A stretch of DNA of 64,000 nucleotides. It comes from Thelonectria olida. Taxonomy: Eukaryota > Ascomycota > Sordariomycetes > Hypocreales > Nectriaceae. Made by a program: the position numbers and the translations under genes. The notes under the pieces were generated by a model. The model saw only the letters and a program-made list of their open reading frames with translations. It did not search any database and was not told the origin of the DNA. Below are positions 33,325 through 44,662 of the stretch, one piece after another (positions within the stretch are counted from its first letter, which is position 1; the number at the start of each line of letters is the position of its first letter). Where the stretch lies: positions 2,108,001 to 2,172,000 of the forward strand of contig JAGPYM010000004.1 in NCBI GenBank assembly GCA_020736575.1, read 5' to 3'.

Positions 33325-34827
33325 ATGCCCAAGGCCACGACTCCCACCTCTGCGCGACCGACCCGACGCCATAATCCTCTCGAGGATGATATCACGGCCA
33401 CCGGAGTTCTTCGGAACAAGCCTTCCAAGAAGAAGTCAAAGGCCAGTGATGAGGAAAACTTTGTCGATTCCCGGGCGTCGAGAAACATTCTACGAATAGG
33501 TCGCGAGCTAGCTGATGAGGAAACCGCTGAGCGCGCCGTTCCAAAGCAAAACATTGGCAACTTTGGCTACGACTCACGATTTGACGACGAGGCTGATGAA
33601 GAGCACAAAGTCTACGACGATGATGAGGCTTGGGGCGAGGAGGAAGAGGAGGTTGAGGAGATTGAAGTTGACCCCAACGACCTCGAGACCTACAAGAAAT
33701 TTATGCCCGACGACGAAGATGATCTTTTGAAACATGGCTGGGACCTCAAACCTTCGGGAAATGCCCTGGAGGGCGAATCCATCAACCTTGCGGATCTGAT
33801 CTTGGAGAAGATTGCTGCTCACGAAGCTGCGCAGTCGAGGGGAAACCAGATGGCTGCTCCTGACGACGACTACGAGCTTCCTCCCAAGGTTATTGACGTC
33901 TACACCAAGTAAGTAGTGGTCGCGTAGGCTATTTAGTAAGTTCTAACAGCGGATAGGGTTGGACAAATTCTCTCTCGATATAAGTCAGGCCCTCTGCCTA
34001 AGCCATTCAAGATTCTTCCCACCATCCCTCATTGGGAGGATATCCTCGAGGTCACAAAGCCGGAGAGCTGGTCCCCAAATGCCTGCTACCAGGCCACCAG
34101 GATCTTCGTCTCCAGCAAGCCCCACGTGGTTCAACGATTCCTCGAGATGGTTATCCTTGACCGTGTTCGCGAGGACATCTATGAGAACAAGAAGCTAAAC
34201 GTTCACCTATTCAACTCCCTCAAGAAGGGACTTTACAAGCCGGCTGCCTTCTTCAAGGGCTTCCTCTTTCCACTTGTGGGCAGCGGCACTTGCACTCTAC
34301 GCGAAGCTCATATCATCTCAGCGGTTCTTGCCAGGATATCCGTCCCCGTCCTGCACTCTGCTGCAGCTCTTAAGGGTCTGTGCGACATTGCCGCTCAAGA
34401 GGCTTCACAGGGCACTGAGGGCGGTGGTGCGACCAACATCTTTATCAAGACGCTTCTCGAGAAGAAGTACGCTCTTCCATACCAAGTCATTGACGCCCTT
34501 GTTTTCCACTTCCTCCGGTTCCGCAATGAGGATCCCGCCTCCGTTCAACATGGCGATGCGATGGCTGGTGTCACTGGCGAAGGTGATGTCAAGACCAAAT
34601 TGCCAGTTATTTGGCACCAGAGTCTACTGGCGTTTGCCCAGCGCTACAAGGGAGATATCACAGAGGACCAGCGTGAGGCATTGCTGGATCTTCTCCTTAC
34701 TCACGGCCACTCAGCAATCGGACCCGAGGTGAGGAGGGAGTTGTTGGCTGGCCGAGGTCGTGGGGTGCCTTTGGAGCCTCAGGGCCCAGCCTTGGACGGT
34801 GATGATACCATGGTCATTGACTCTTGA
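33325..34827 (+). CDS. ENP1: Bystin (Enp1), 40S ribosome biogenesis factor
   Basis: Enp1/bystin binds pre-40S particles in the nucleolus and is needed for 18S rRNA processing and export. Exons 33325-33908 and 33957-34827 join in phase (K, then V-G-Q-I-L-S-R-Y-K-S-G) to 484 residues, almost the yeast length. The N-terminus (1-190) is charged, with an acidic run (E-E-E-E-E-V-E-E-I-E) and basic patches. The C-terminal bystin domain has the hallmark blocks P-L-P-K-P-F-K-I-L-P, W-E-D-I-L, L-Y-K-P-A-A-F-F-K-G-F, C-T-L-R-E-A-H-I-I, P-Y-Q-V-I-D-A-L-V-F-H-F, and L-P-V-I-W-H-Q-S-L-L-A-F-A-Q-R-Y. PAC- and RRPE-like motifs upstream would suit a ribosome-biogenesis gene. Confidence 0.96.
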
Positions 34828-35297
34828 GACCCTCTAGAGCTCGTTGGATGAATTGAATTTCTTAATGAAAAGGCACAGACGGCGTTGGGCGCATTGACTG
34901 GTTATTTGAGACGTGTTCGACTTGAGTCCCTATAGGTACATAGATCAACTCCCTTGCCAAGGGGTGTGGCCGATTCGATACCAAAATTTACAAAAGTTTC
35001 TTGCGATCGAAAGCGCCCAGCCCGGAAGGAGCTCTCAACGGCTACCTGCTGAATCACCTACGTGCCCACGTGTCTTCTCAACGTCCCCATTTCTGCTATT
35101 CATCACAGAACCTCCCGCCTTGAATCTACTCACCACGAACCTATGTCTGCATGCCGACCACCTGAGCTCCGGCCAGTTGTTCTTCCTTTATTTTTCTATT
35201 CTAATCTTTTCATTACAAGTCTAACCCGTATCCTCGGAAGCACGTATTAATACCACCACTTACTGATCTGTTGGGCTATTGGTTATGACAAAGCACA
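34828..35297. other. Short spacer
   Basis: Holds the bystin 3' end and the presumed promoter of the next gene. No gene or clear motif is seen. Confidence 0.4.
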
Positions 35298-37027
35298 ATG
35301 CCAGGGAGGACAAGGTCTTTTTCTGACACGTCGCTCCAAGTCACCCCAGACATGAGCTATTTCAGGTATCACTCTCTCGTATGCATCTCGATGGAATCAG
35401 CACTAAGCTTTCCCAGTTACTTTAACCTCCCCGGTCGATCCCTGACGCCGCCGACGGCTACCACATCCCTCCCGACGCCTCAAATCAATCTCACAGCCCC
35501 TCATGACGGCCCTCCTCATAGTATGCCAGAAGATATATCGGGACATTCTTTGTCATTGAAAAAACGAACACTTCACAGAGCGTATAGTCGAGGATTGAGC
35601 GCCATAGGCCCGCCCAGCTTTGGAGTCGATCCTCCACGGCCCCCTCGAGATGGATTCGAGTAGGTCTGGTTTCCTGAGGGGTATTGGGCAGAACGCAATC
35701 TCATGATTCCTCACAAGAGCAATGGTAGCAATCGGTTCTGGAAGTGGCGCTCGCGCTCGGCCAAGTCAGTCAGTGAGTCGGGTGCACGAGACATTTCCTA
35801 TACCTCACCGACATCGTCGCTCTCTCCACACAACTTTCTTTCCAGAGTCATGGAGCAGCCGCAAATTCCCCCCAGCCCATACGTTTCGGAGTCCGCCCAC
35901 GTCTTTTCATTGCAGCATCCGTCCTCTGTTACGTTATCAGACTATCGTGCCCAATCGTCGAGCTCTACTTGGGCGAGCAGAACACATTCTCTTGCATCCA
36001 ATTCCAATCGTGCTTGTCACCATGAAAAACATACGCAATCCAACTCCGATGAAAGGAGCCCTTTCGGGAAGAGCGATGGCAAACCCAAACGAGGTTTCAT
36101 ATCTAGATTCAGGCGCCGGTCACAAAAGGAGGCAAGCAAGCAGAATTCGTTGTCTTTGCAATAGCCCGCTAACACGAACCAGCCATGCATATGTCCCCCA
36201 ATTCCTGAGCACGATCGTTTCCATTTCGACGGACTCGGAAACCACAACGGTCTGCGCCACGTAGCTAGGACGGGAACCTGGCTCAAAGATGAGTTGGGCA
36301 AAACGAAGCTGAAACGGAAACTCTTTGGCCTGGCTCCCTGGCATCGCAAAGGGTCAGGAGACTCACTCACCAGTGTTGCCAGTTCCGTAAGAGAGGTTCT
36401 CAGAGGCACAACTCCTCCTTCAAGCCCGACCAACGACCTTTCTCCTGTTCGTACGTAGCCTGTGCCTAGTTTATTTCAGTATGCGTACTAATCAATGTCA
36501 CAGTCAGCACACAATATCCAGACCCCCAATTTCCAGGCGGAGTAAGTGTTGAACTTCATTATGGCCTATAGTTCCTGCCTACTATCTATATGCCATATTG
36601 TTCCTGTGGCTAAAAAGACCAGGAAGCAGTCCGTATCAAGACTCCACCGCTTGTCGAAGACCCTGCCGATGGCCGACCTCGTTCAATCCGTACTCCAATG
36701 GAGCCACCCAATCTTGACGGCTCTGAGCAATTCTCAACGATATTTCTCTCGTCACGCTTCATTGGGCATCGTCGGAGTGCAGCAATGCATCAATGCGAGT
36801 GGTGGGAACAAAGATCGCAAAAGTCCAGTAGAAGCGATGCTTCACCGCGTGGACGTGGAACGCGAAAATTTGACTTTCAGATTCCCGAACACCTCCCAAG
36901 CAGTCCCATGTGTCCTACCAATGAAAAACATCCTACCAGAGGCACTGGAGTATGTGTATATCATGGACGGAGGAGGGCTGTTTCGCGCTTGAGGGATGTA
37001 ACTATAGTGGGAGGCAACGCTCGTTGA
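35298..37027 (+). pseudogene. Conserved fungal protein of unknown function with two in-frame TAG codons
   Basis: Three segments join in phase: 35298-36450, 36504-36541 and 36623-37027, with ordinary gt...ag introns, ending in TGA. The first exon is one continuous frame except for TAG at 35661-35663 and at 36162-36164. Protein-like sequence continues straight through both: P-R-D-G-F-E, stop, V-W-F-P-E-G-Y-W-A-E; and S-L-Q, stop, P-A-N-T-N-Q-P. The C-terminus (F-D-F-Q-I-P-E-H-L-P-S-S-P-M-C-P, G-V-C-V-Y-H-G-R-R-R) resembles, from memory, a Ser-rich fungal protein of about 575 residues without assigned function. At the first stop Trp is expected, so G-to-A, which is CpA-to-TpA on the other strand. 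The second could be CAG-to-TAG, again CpA-to-TpA. The splice sites are intact, so inactivation is recent, or the codons are read through. Confidence 0.72.
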
Positions 37028-37291
37028 CCAGGTTTGTAAAGCGGAAGAATTGAGTGTGCACGGTCAATGACAATTATGAGATGAAATTTATTCAATTCGC
37101 GCCCTCCACTCTCCCACCGAATCTAAGTTATTGCTTTCCAATATGTATTACGTATTCACCTATATCATGCTTCGCTTGCTATTTGAAAGGGTATATGTTA
37201 CGGCACACGCGGCTCCTTAGGGAGTGGACAGCATCCAGCCATTGCCCACCCATTCGCGGACAATCCATCCAGGGCATGCAACATGCTGCTT

Positions 37292-39385
37292 CTAAGTGTA
37301 AGACTGAGAGCCCTGAGCGTTGTTCGCCTTGTTGCCCTCGCCCTCTGCACGGTTGACAGAATCGTACTTGGGCGCCTTGTTGAAGAAGGTCTGGTTGCGC
37401 TTGAAGAACAGCGGGGGAGCGTTGCGGATGTGAGTGAGGAGGAGGACAATGAACCACACGAGGCAGATGGTGGGCAGCAGCATAGGGCTCTCCTTGTAGT
37501 TCTCGGCGCGGGCCGGGTTGAGAGACAGGAGGGAGACGAAGGCCAGGGCGAGACCGAGGCCGAAGAAGAGAGACGTGCGGACGATGCTCCACAAGCGCCA
37601 GGGCTTGGTCTGGGCGATGACGATGAGGAGGACCATGAGGATGAGGGTGACGCCAGCCGCGACGTATCCGTATTCGAACTAGATGTGGATCAGTATGAGT
37701 GAAATTTGGAGGGGGATGGAGGCCAGAGGGGACTTACCACGAGCTCAAAGCGTTGCCACATCCTCGCGTTGACCGTGCTCTCGAGACCCGTGTCGCTAAT
37801 GGTCTTGTTGTCGTCAGTGACCTCCTCAACAAGATCAATGCCAAAGGTCTCCAAAAGCGAATTCTCCATGGAAGTAGCCAGGTCTCCGAAGTAGGTGTTG
37901 AAGTTATTGTAGTCGGTAGCATTAACATCCGAATCATCGCCAGTGTTGGAATACTCGGCAAGTGCGGGCCAGAAGTCATCGGAGATCAAGGAGATATTTC
38001 CGACGGCGTACTCGACATTGGACCAGGTAGCAGAGTACTTGGGCGGATAGTCCTTGAAGAACTTGTTGACGATGTCGACCAAGCTGTTCACGACGTCCAC
38101 CGTGGTGGATTTGGCAAGGTCTTCGGTGCTGCTAAAGACGCTGTCGAAGGACAAGTGGTTAATGGTGTCGACGATCTTGGACCAAATGATGAACTGGGTG
38201 AAGCCCTGCATGAACAACACCATGGCCAGGTGGAAGGGGAAGTGCACAATGGCCCACGCTTGCTGGCGGAAAGTCGGGAGGTAAGACGTCTTCATCCAGT
38301 CGAAGTATACTAGGAAGACAAAGTAGATGGTAGCGGCGGCAGCAGTGACGATGCCAATGGTTTGAGAGTCCCAAGCATCCGGGCTCTTCACGATGGTGAC
38401 GACGTTCTGGGCAACAATGACCACACCATCACCCAAGAACAGGACCGTCATGGTGCTCATACGCTTCATCAAGTGCGTGCCGGTAAAGCTGAGCACGGGG
38501 AAGATGGCAGCGAGAATGAAGGTCAGGACAACCTCAACAGCGGCGATGATGTACCACGCAATGTAGACACTGCTGTTCCCGTGTTGGAACCGGAACGTGA
38601 TGCCCAGGTAGACCATGGAAGCGACAAAGTTGATTCCTATCTGCAACAGCATCGCCAGCCTAGGCTTCTTGTACTGTCGGATGTGCCACAGGATGCTGGC
38701 GTATTCGACAGTCAGACAGAATCGAGAGACACACAGGATGATAGCTAGGAACAGTAGTGTCAGTCGAGCCCAGACATGTAGGCTTTCGTTGAGTCACTTA
38801 CACATGGTCCTCATCGTCTGCAGCTTCTGTTCGGCAGGCTTGAAGTTGGGAGACACAACGGCAAAGCCAATCATGACACCGAGATGAACGGCTCGGGCAA
38901 TTCGCTCTATGCTTTGATTAGCTGTATTCATGTAAGAGCCTCAAAGTTTTCGTACCGAAAATGCTGTCTGTGACGAACCGCACGTCGTACAAGCTGACCA
39001 CCAGCCATGTCATCCACAAGATACTGAAGTACCCAACATAGGCCTTGAAACGGTCATGGCTGTTGACACCCTGGGTCTGGGAGAAGACTGTGTAGTTGGC
39101 GGCGAAGAGTAGATCGAAGAAAAGCTCGAGCAGACTGGCATCCTCGTGCTACAAAGAGGTAAGTATAGGGATATAGTCAAGGGCAATGGCAACCAAACAG
39201 ACCTTCTGAAACTCCGGGTTGTCACTAGCGAATCGATCACCAAACATGCTCAGATCTGGAGCTCCTTGGCCGCCATTGGTCAAGGGCAGCGAATCAGTCC
39301 GCTGGGTGAGGACGGGACTCTTGAGAAGCTGGAGCTTCTCGCTCAGCGTTTGCCCCTCTGGGGAATGGAGTGCTTCGGTCGACAT
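37292..39385 (-). CDS. LtrA-like multi-pass membrane protein
   Basis: Related to the bacterial low-temperature-requirement A (LtrA) family, whose biochemical role is poorly known. Exons 39385-39203, 39148-38956, 38906-38802, 38744-37738 and 37678-37292 join in phase to 624 residues. The family signature H-E-D-A-S-L-L-E-L-F-F-D-L-L-F-A-A-N-Y lies at about 62-80, at the first membrane segment. About ten hydrophobic segments follow, with a conserved central F-T-G-T-H-L-M-K-R-M-S-T-M-T-V-L-F-L-G-D-G. A long loop (about 395-490) with several N-x-T/S sites is presumably outside the membrane. An upstream in-frame Met (39502) exists, but M-S-T-E-A-L at 39385 starts a normal cytosolic N-terminus. Confidence 0.85.
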
Positions 39386-41004
39386 CTTGACTCGAGGGAA
39401 CGGCTGGGCTGGTGTCTCTGAGAACAGGACCACGGGATGGCTGCAGAAGCGGGAGTCTAATCGGACAAGACTGACCAAGTCTACGCTAATGGGCGGCTGC
39501 AAATATTTATACCATTCTCAACAGGCGCCATTTCCTTGCGCATAGTGGCAACGTCCAGAAATCCTAAACCTTGAGGTGATCCCTAGGCCTCGAAACAGCA
39601 TGGATTGTCCCCGCTTGTTGAAGAAGGGCGCCCGATTGGGGTCCAGGCGATGCTGGAGTGTCGATGATGGGACTTGGGAAGTCAGCACCAAGCTCAGCGC
39701 CTCTCCCTTAATGAAATGCCGTGTGGGAGGCTACCTTAGTTTGGTACCACTGCACGGGCGAGCCAGTAGCTGACGAAGAAATCAAGTCAAACGCCCCATC
39801 TTGGGTAACCTGGGTTGGGATTTTTGGCTTCTGACGTGAGCAGAGTGGGAAGTATTAGCGGCGCCTCCAAGGATGCCTTAGTCGTCGAGGCCCGAGTTGC
39901 GGCGGCCGATCAATGTTCCCTTGATCGTAATTTGTCCATTGAGGGGGGGGACCCATGAATCCTGGGCCAAAGTTGAAATAGACGAGGCCGGGCACACATT
40001 GACTCTATCTGTGTTTTGCTGCGAGCAACGCTGTTCAGACGCCGCTAGAGAAACAGTCGGCCCACAGGGCTGGATGAGTTGGTCAGTGGTCCTGGGCTAA
40101 AAATGAGCTGAAACCTGGGCTTCCCAAGTCCCGATGCGTGTGTAAGCCGGGGTGAGGACCAAAGTCCCAAATCTTTGGGTGCTTCCTGAGGCTTCCTATG
40201 GTCCCATCGCCTTAGAGCGCGGCTATCTAACCCAAATTAGTCTTATCCTTCGACATATTCTTGACTCTGCGCGTCTCTTAGTGCTGGAAGGTGAAGTTTC
40301 AAGGTAACATTGCTCGGGCCTCGCCTATGTGGCCAAGCCTGGCTGCATTATCCGCGGATGCACGGCTCTAAGCTGGTATCCTCTCAATGGTATCCGTGGA
40401 TCACGGCAAGCGACTCAAGATATATTTGCATCATTCCCCCGGGCCTGGCCAAAGTGAGCCGAGGGCTCTGCAGGTCCAGGACGGTGCTCACAGGTCGTCG
40501 ACGTGGCTCGTCCCACACCCACTCGCTGCCTGGTCTTCGAAAAATCAACCCAAAAAAGGGAAATATCGGCAAGGATGGGAAAAAGTCGCTGGGCAATACG
40601 ACGAAACGACGGTGTTGCTCATCCACGGTCCGGCAAAACCGCACAATACTCCGTAGGGCTGGCGTAGACTTGTTAATCAAAGGTGGAATCGGTGGAGATG
40701 ACCACAACCTGCAGTTCGCCCAAGTCCCGTGACGTGCTAAAAACAGAACAAGGAAATTCATGAAATGCACATACTGGAGCTGACTCAGATCAGCTGGTGT
40801 ATGCATTTACCGAGGCACGTCGCGTCTATTGCAAACGCGTCTCAAAGAGCTCCGGGCGCTATGCGACTCGGGAGGGTCTTGGTTGGCGACTTGAAAGGAC
40901 GAGTCAACATCACCACTTGTTGCAATGCAGATACACGGAGCTATTCCGAAACCATGATTCGACAACCCTTGTCAGTCTCCTTGTGATTTTACTTTTCTTT
41001 CATC
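39386..41004. other. Divergent spacer of the LtrA-like gene and ORC4
   Basis: 1.6 kb without a recognisable gene. Its right end should be the ORC4 promoter and contains two MluI-box-like sites (40820-40840). Confidence 0.5.
40820..40840. promoter_or_regulatory. Two MluI cell-cycle box-like sites upstream of ORC4
   Basis: ACGCGT at 40835-40840 and ACGCGA (minus strand) at 40820-40825, 165-185 bases before the ORC4 start. ACGCGT is the MBF-type site of G1/S genes in yeasts, and replication genes are typical targets. Function here is inferred. Confidence 0.45.
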
Positions 41005-43494
41005 ATGGATCCCGAAGCCACCCCAAATGGCCTGAAGCGAGCACACCCAGAGGGCGACGATGTCGCGCCAACCCCGACCCCGATCAAGAAGCGTCGAATA
41101 GATGATCTTACCGCAGGATCCCCATCGACCCCGAAGGCCCTCAATGCCATAGCCTCGGCGATTTCGGGAGTCTTTGGGTTCGGACAGAAAGGCCAAGAGC
41201 CCGTCAATGGGAACAACGAAGTCTCTATCACAGTTTCGGGACCTGACGTCCAACAACCATCACAACAACCACAATCACTACCTCCACCCAAACCTGCGGC
41301 CAGTTTCCGTCCCGCGATCAAGCTGTCGGCACTAAGAGGCACGAAATGGGATACTGGCGAAAAGCGTATCATGCCCTTACCCAAGAAGACCGCTCCCGCT
41401 CGACCACCGAAAGCTGCCACGCCGAGGAAACCAGGCAGGCCACGAAAACGAAAGGTTCCAGCCAAGGACGAAGAGAATAGAGGTGATGCACTGGGGACAT
41501 CTCCCACCAAGGAACCATCAAGCGCCAGGCGTGACTCCACCGATGAGCTGGCCTCGGATCATCTGGAGGCACCACAGTCAGCTCAGAAAGCAACGCTGAA
41601 GAGTATTCTCACTCCTACGAAGAGACGAGGTCGTCCTCCCAAGAGCGTCAAGTTTGGATCCGGAAAAGATGTCAATGGAGAAGTTTTCTTTGAAGACTTA
41701 CCCAAGAAGCCTCGGGGGCGAAAACGTGCAACTCCAGCAGTGGATGAGATTGTTTGCGAAATCTGCTCGAAACCTGACTCCAACCCCCCAAATCAAATCA
41801 TTCTATGCGACAACTGCGATTTTGCCGTTCACCAAGAATGTTACGAAGTCCCAGAAATTCCAGAAGGAGATTGGTTGTGCAAGTCATGTGCACAGGAAGA
41901 TGTACTGAAAACGCCAAAGAAGACGGGAGAAGAAGAAAAAGTCATTGTCACGACGGAGGTTGAGGTCCCAGATATACCTAATCTCGATCAACATGTTAGA
42001 TCATTACAGCGAGTTCTTCTCGACAGATGTACTGGACGAAGGCGGATAAAGTGGTTTGGACATTATGAAGCACACGAAAAGGTTCACCAGCTTGTCGAAC
42101 AGACGGTAGTTGCTGGCGAAGGAAACTCGATGCTGTTGATCGGAGCCAGAGGCTGTGGAAAGACAACAGTAAGTCCCTCATATCTGATATGGAAGTGTCT
42201 CGGGCTAAAATATGTACAGCTGCTAGAAAATATTGTAGGCGATCTGAGACCGGCGCACTTACATGATTTTCATGTGGTTCGACTGAACGGCTTCATTCAC
42301 ACCGATGACAAGCTTGCGCTGAAGGAGATATGGCGCCAGCTAGGCAAAGAGATGAAGGTTGAAGATGACCTCGTAAATAGGGTATGTGCAAGTTTGTTTG
42401 TTTCCGTCCACCTGGTTAACAGTGATGTCTAGACCAACTATGCGGACACCATGGCGTCTCTACTCGCTCTCCTGTCTCATCCCTCGGAAATCTTGGGCAC
42501 AGACGAGGGTGTCACGTCACAATCGATCGTCTTCATCATTGACGAGTTCGACATGTTTGCCTCGCACCCACGACAAACACTCCTGTACAACTTATTTGAC
42601 ATTGCGCAATCCCGAAAAGCCCCCATCGCGGTGATAGGGTGTACAACTCGGTTAGATGTGGTGGAAATGCTGGAGAAGCGAGTCAAGAGTCGGTTCAGCC
42701 ATCGTTATGTCTACCTCTCCCAACCAAAGACACTGCCGACATTTTGGCAAATGTGCAAGCAAGGGTTGATGGTGGAGAGCGACGATGCGGAAAAGGAAGG
42801 CATTGACGCCAGAGTCGAAGGGTTCGACGAGTTCCAAAAGTACTGGAGTCATAAAATCGAGGCAAGTTACAGTTAACCAAGGTGTCGAGCATGTAGCATG
42901 ATCTAACCATGGCAATAGGCGTTGTACAAAGAACGAGCCTTTCAAGATTTACTCCAGTATCACTATTACTCGACAAAGTCCGTTTCGGCATTCTTTACCG
43001 AATGGATTTTGCCTCTCTCGGGTCTGTCAGGCAAGGACGTGACGCTCAAGACACCACCGTGCTCAAACGAGGTCTACTCTCTCATGCCGCCCGACTCTCG
43101 ACTGCATCTCCTTTCGACGCTGTCGGAACTCGACCTAGGGCTCTTGATTGCAGCAGCTCGATTGGACATTGTGGCACACACAGACACGGTCAACTTGGCG
43201 ATGGCATACGACGAGTACAGCTCACTGATGGGCAGACAGCGAGTGCAGTCTGCAACTTCGGGCATGTTAGCTGTGGGCGGTGGTGTACGGGTTTGGAGCC
43301 GCGGTGTGGCGGGCATTGCCTGGGAACGGCTCATCTCGCTGGAACTGCTCGTGCCGGCAGGGATTGGAGGTGCGCGCTCGCTGGGCCACGGGGGCTTGGA
43401 AGGCAAGATGTGGAAGGTGGATGTCGCGCTGGAGGAGATTCCAGCAGCAGTCAAGCTGAGCACCGTATTGGCGAAGTGGTGCAAGGAGCTGTAG
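41005..43494 (+). CDS. ORC4: Origin recognition complex subunit 4 with AT-hooks and a PHD finger
   Basis: ORC4 is an AAA+ subunit of the complex that marks replication origins and loads MCM. Exons 41005-42168, 42220-42381, 42433-42861 and 42919-43494 join in phase to 776 residues. The last intron starts with GC (gcaagt). The N-terminus is disordered and holds AT-hook-like motifs (P-G-R-P-R-K at about 143, R-R-G-R-P-P-K at about 207, P-R-G-R-K-R at about 236). A PHD finger follows (251-296: C-E-I-C, C-D-N-C, H-Q-E-C, W-L-C-K-S-C). The AAA+ module has Walker A G-A-R-G-C-G-K-T-T (380-388), split from the next exon by intron 1, and Walker B V-F-I-I-D-E-F-D (about 475-482). The C-terminal winged-helix part ends G-A-R-S-L-G-H-G-G. 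Length is well above metazoan ORC4 because of the N-terminal addition. Confidence 0.93.
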
Positions 43495-44662
43495 AAGCTA
43501 CCTGCCTACCTGCCTGTACAAATCTAGTACAAAGTAATAACAACATATTACGAAAGACGATGTAGGGACCGACTTGGAAGAGTCGGTCACATATAGAGAG
43601 CATCATTATCGGTAGGTACCCAGGGAGGTAGGAGTGCAGGTATCGTCACACGACGTGGAAACAACGGGGGAACATATCTAAGGTGTCCAGCCAGCACATC
43701 AAATCAATATTTTTGGCTTCCATCGGGGCGTTGGCATCCGCGCGCTTCTTATTGGAAGGTTGGCTCCAGCTAATCCATGCACCCGACAAAAATGGCGTCG
43801 GTCCCACGCGCATCCGCCAACACACGGAAAGTCGCAGTTCCGGAGGGTGCTAAGCCAAGAGCATAGCCGCGCGTGAATTGAACGACAGCGAGAAGCTGCG
43901 GCAAAGTTGGCTTCCGTGAATGGGCGCAGCCAGGCCTTGGGGGCGGCCGGGCGGGCAACGTCAAGCCACATGCATCATACCTGACTCTGGACTTGGACGG
44001 ATAAAACGGGTGGTTGATTTGAAATAGTCTCACTCGCCCTTGTGCTTGTTTGGTTTGGTTGTGCGAGCTCACTTTGTCGCTTGTTATAATGCCAGCTAAA
44101 ATCTCACCCGCCCCAGCTTGACCGACCGACCTCATCCAAGCGAGACAAGCTTACCCTGGACACCACCGTTTTTTTTTGGTTTTTTTTTTTGTCAGTTGAC
44201 TGACGGCTCTCGCGGATATTACTCTTTGTTCATGTTTTTGGTGTTCTTATCCTTGTGATTTACCTCCCCAACAATGCGTTGGTGTTGTCGTCGTTGGTGA
44301 TTCCATGTGCCGGGTGGCGTCGATAAATCAAGGTACGTACTAAGACCAAGTACCTACCTAGTCATCCGCTGAAACATGCTGGATAATGGATTGGCGACTG
44401 TGAGGAGTGGCGTAAGACTTATGTGGACTAGATCATCACAGCACGACACGACACGGGTTGGGCTTGTTTCAATTGACTGCCTGCGCCCGAATTCCCTCCT
44501 CCCTCTTCACCTCACCAACTTCATCTCCAAGCCTCCCTGTGAGCGCGCACCTTCACCCACGAACCGTCCCACGAGGACCCCTGGTTCGTCGGCACTTGAC
44601 GTCAACTACCGAACAGCCCCTTACATCATCACCGCCGTCACCATCGGCAGCCGCCCTTCACA
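43495..44662. other. Spacer with homopolymer T runs
   Basis: Holds the ORC4 3' end and the promoter or leader of the next gene. Two T runs (about 44168-44192) and a C/T- and CA-rich leader (44480-44660) are visible. No gene is seen. Confidence 0.5.

Noticed and set aside
36546..36992. 148-codon plus-strand frame
   Set aside because: Spans an intron of the gene at 35298-37027 in another frame; the frame joined by splicing has the conserved C-terminus.
37699..38313. 204-codon plus-strand frame
   Set aside because: Antisense of the large exon of the LtrA-like gene.
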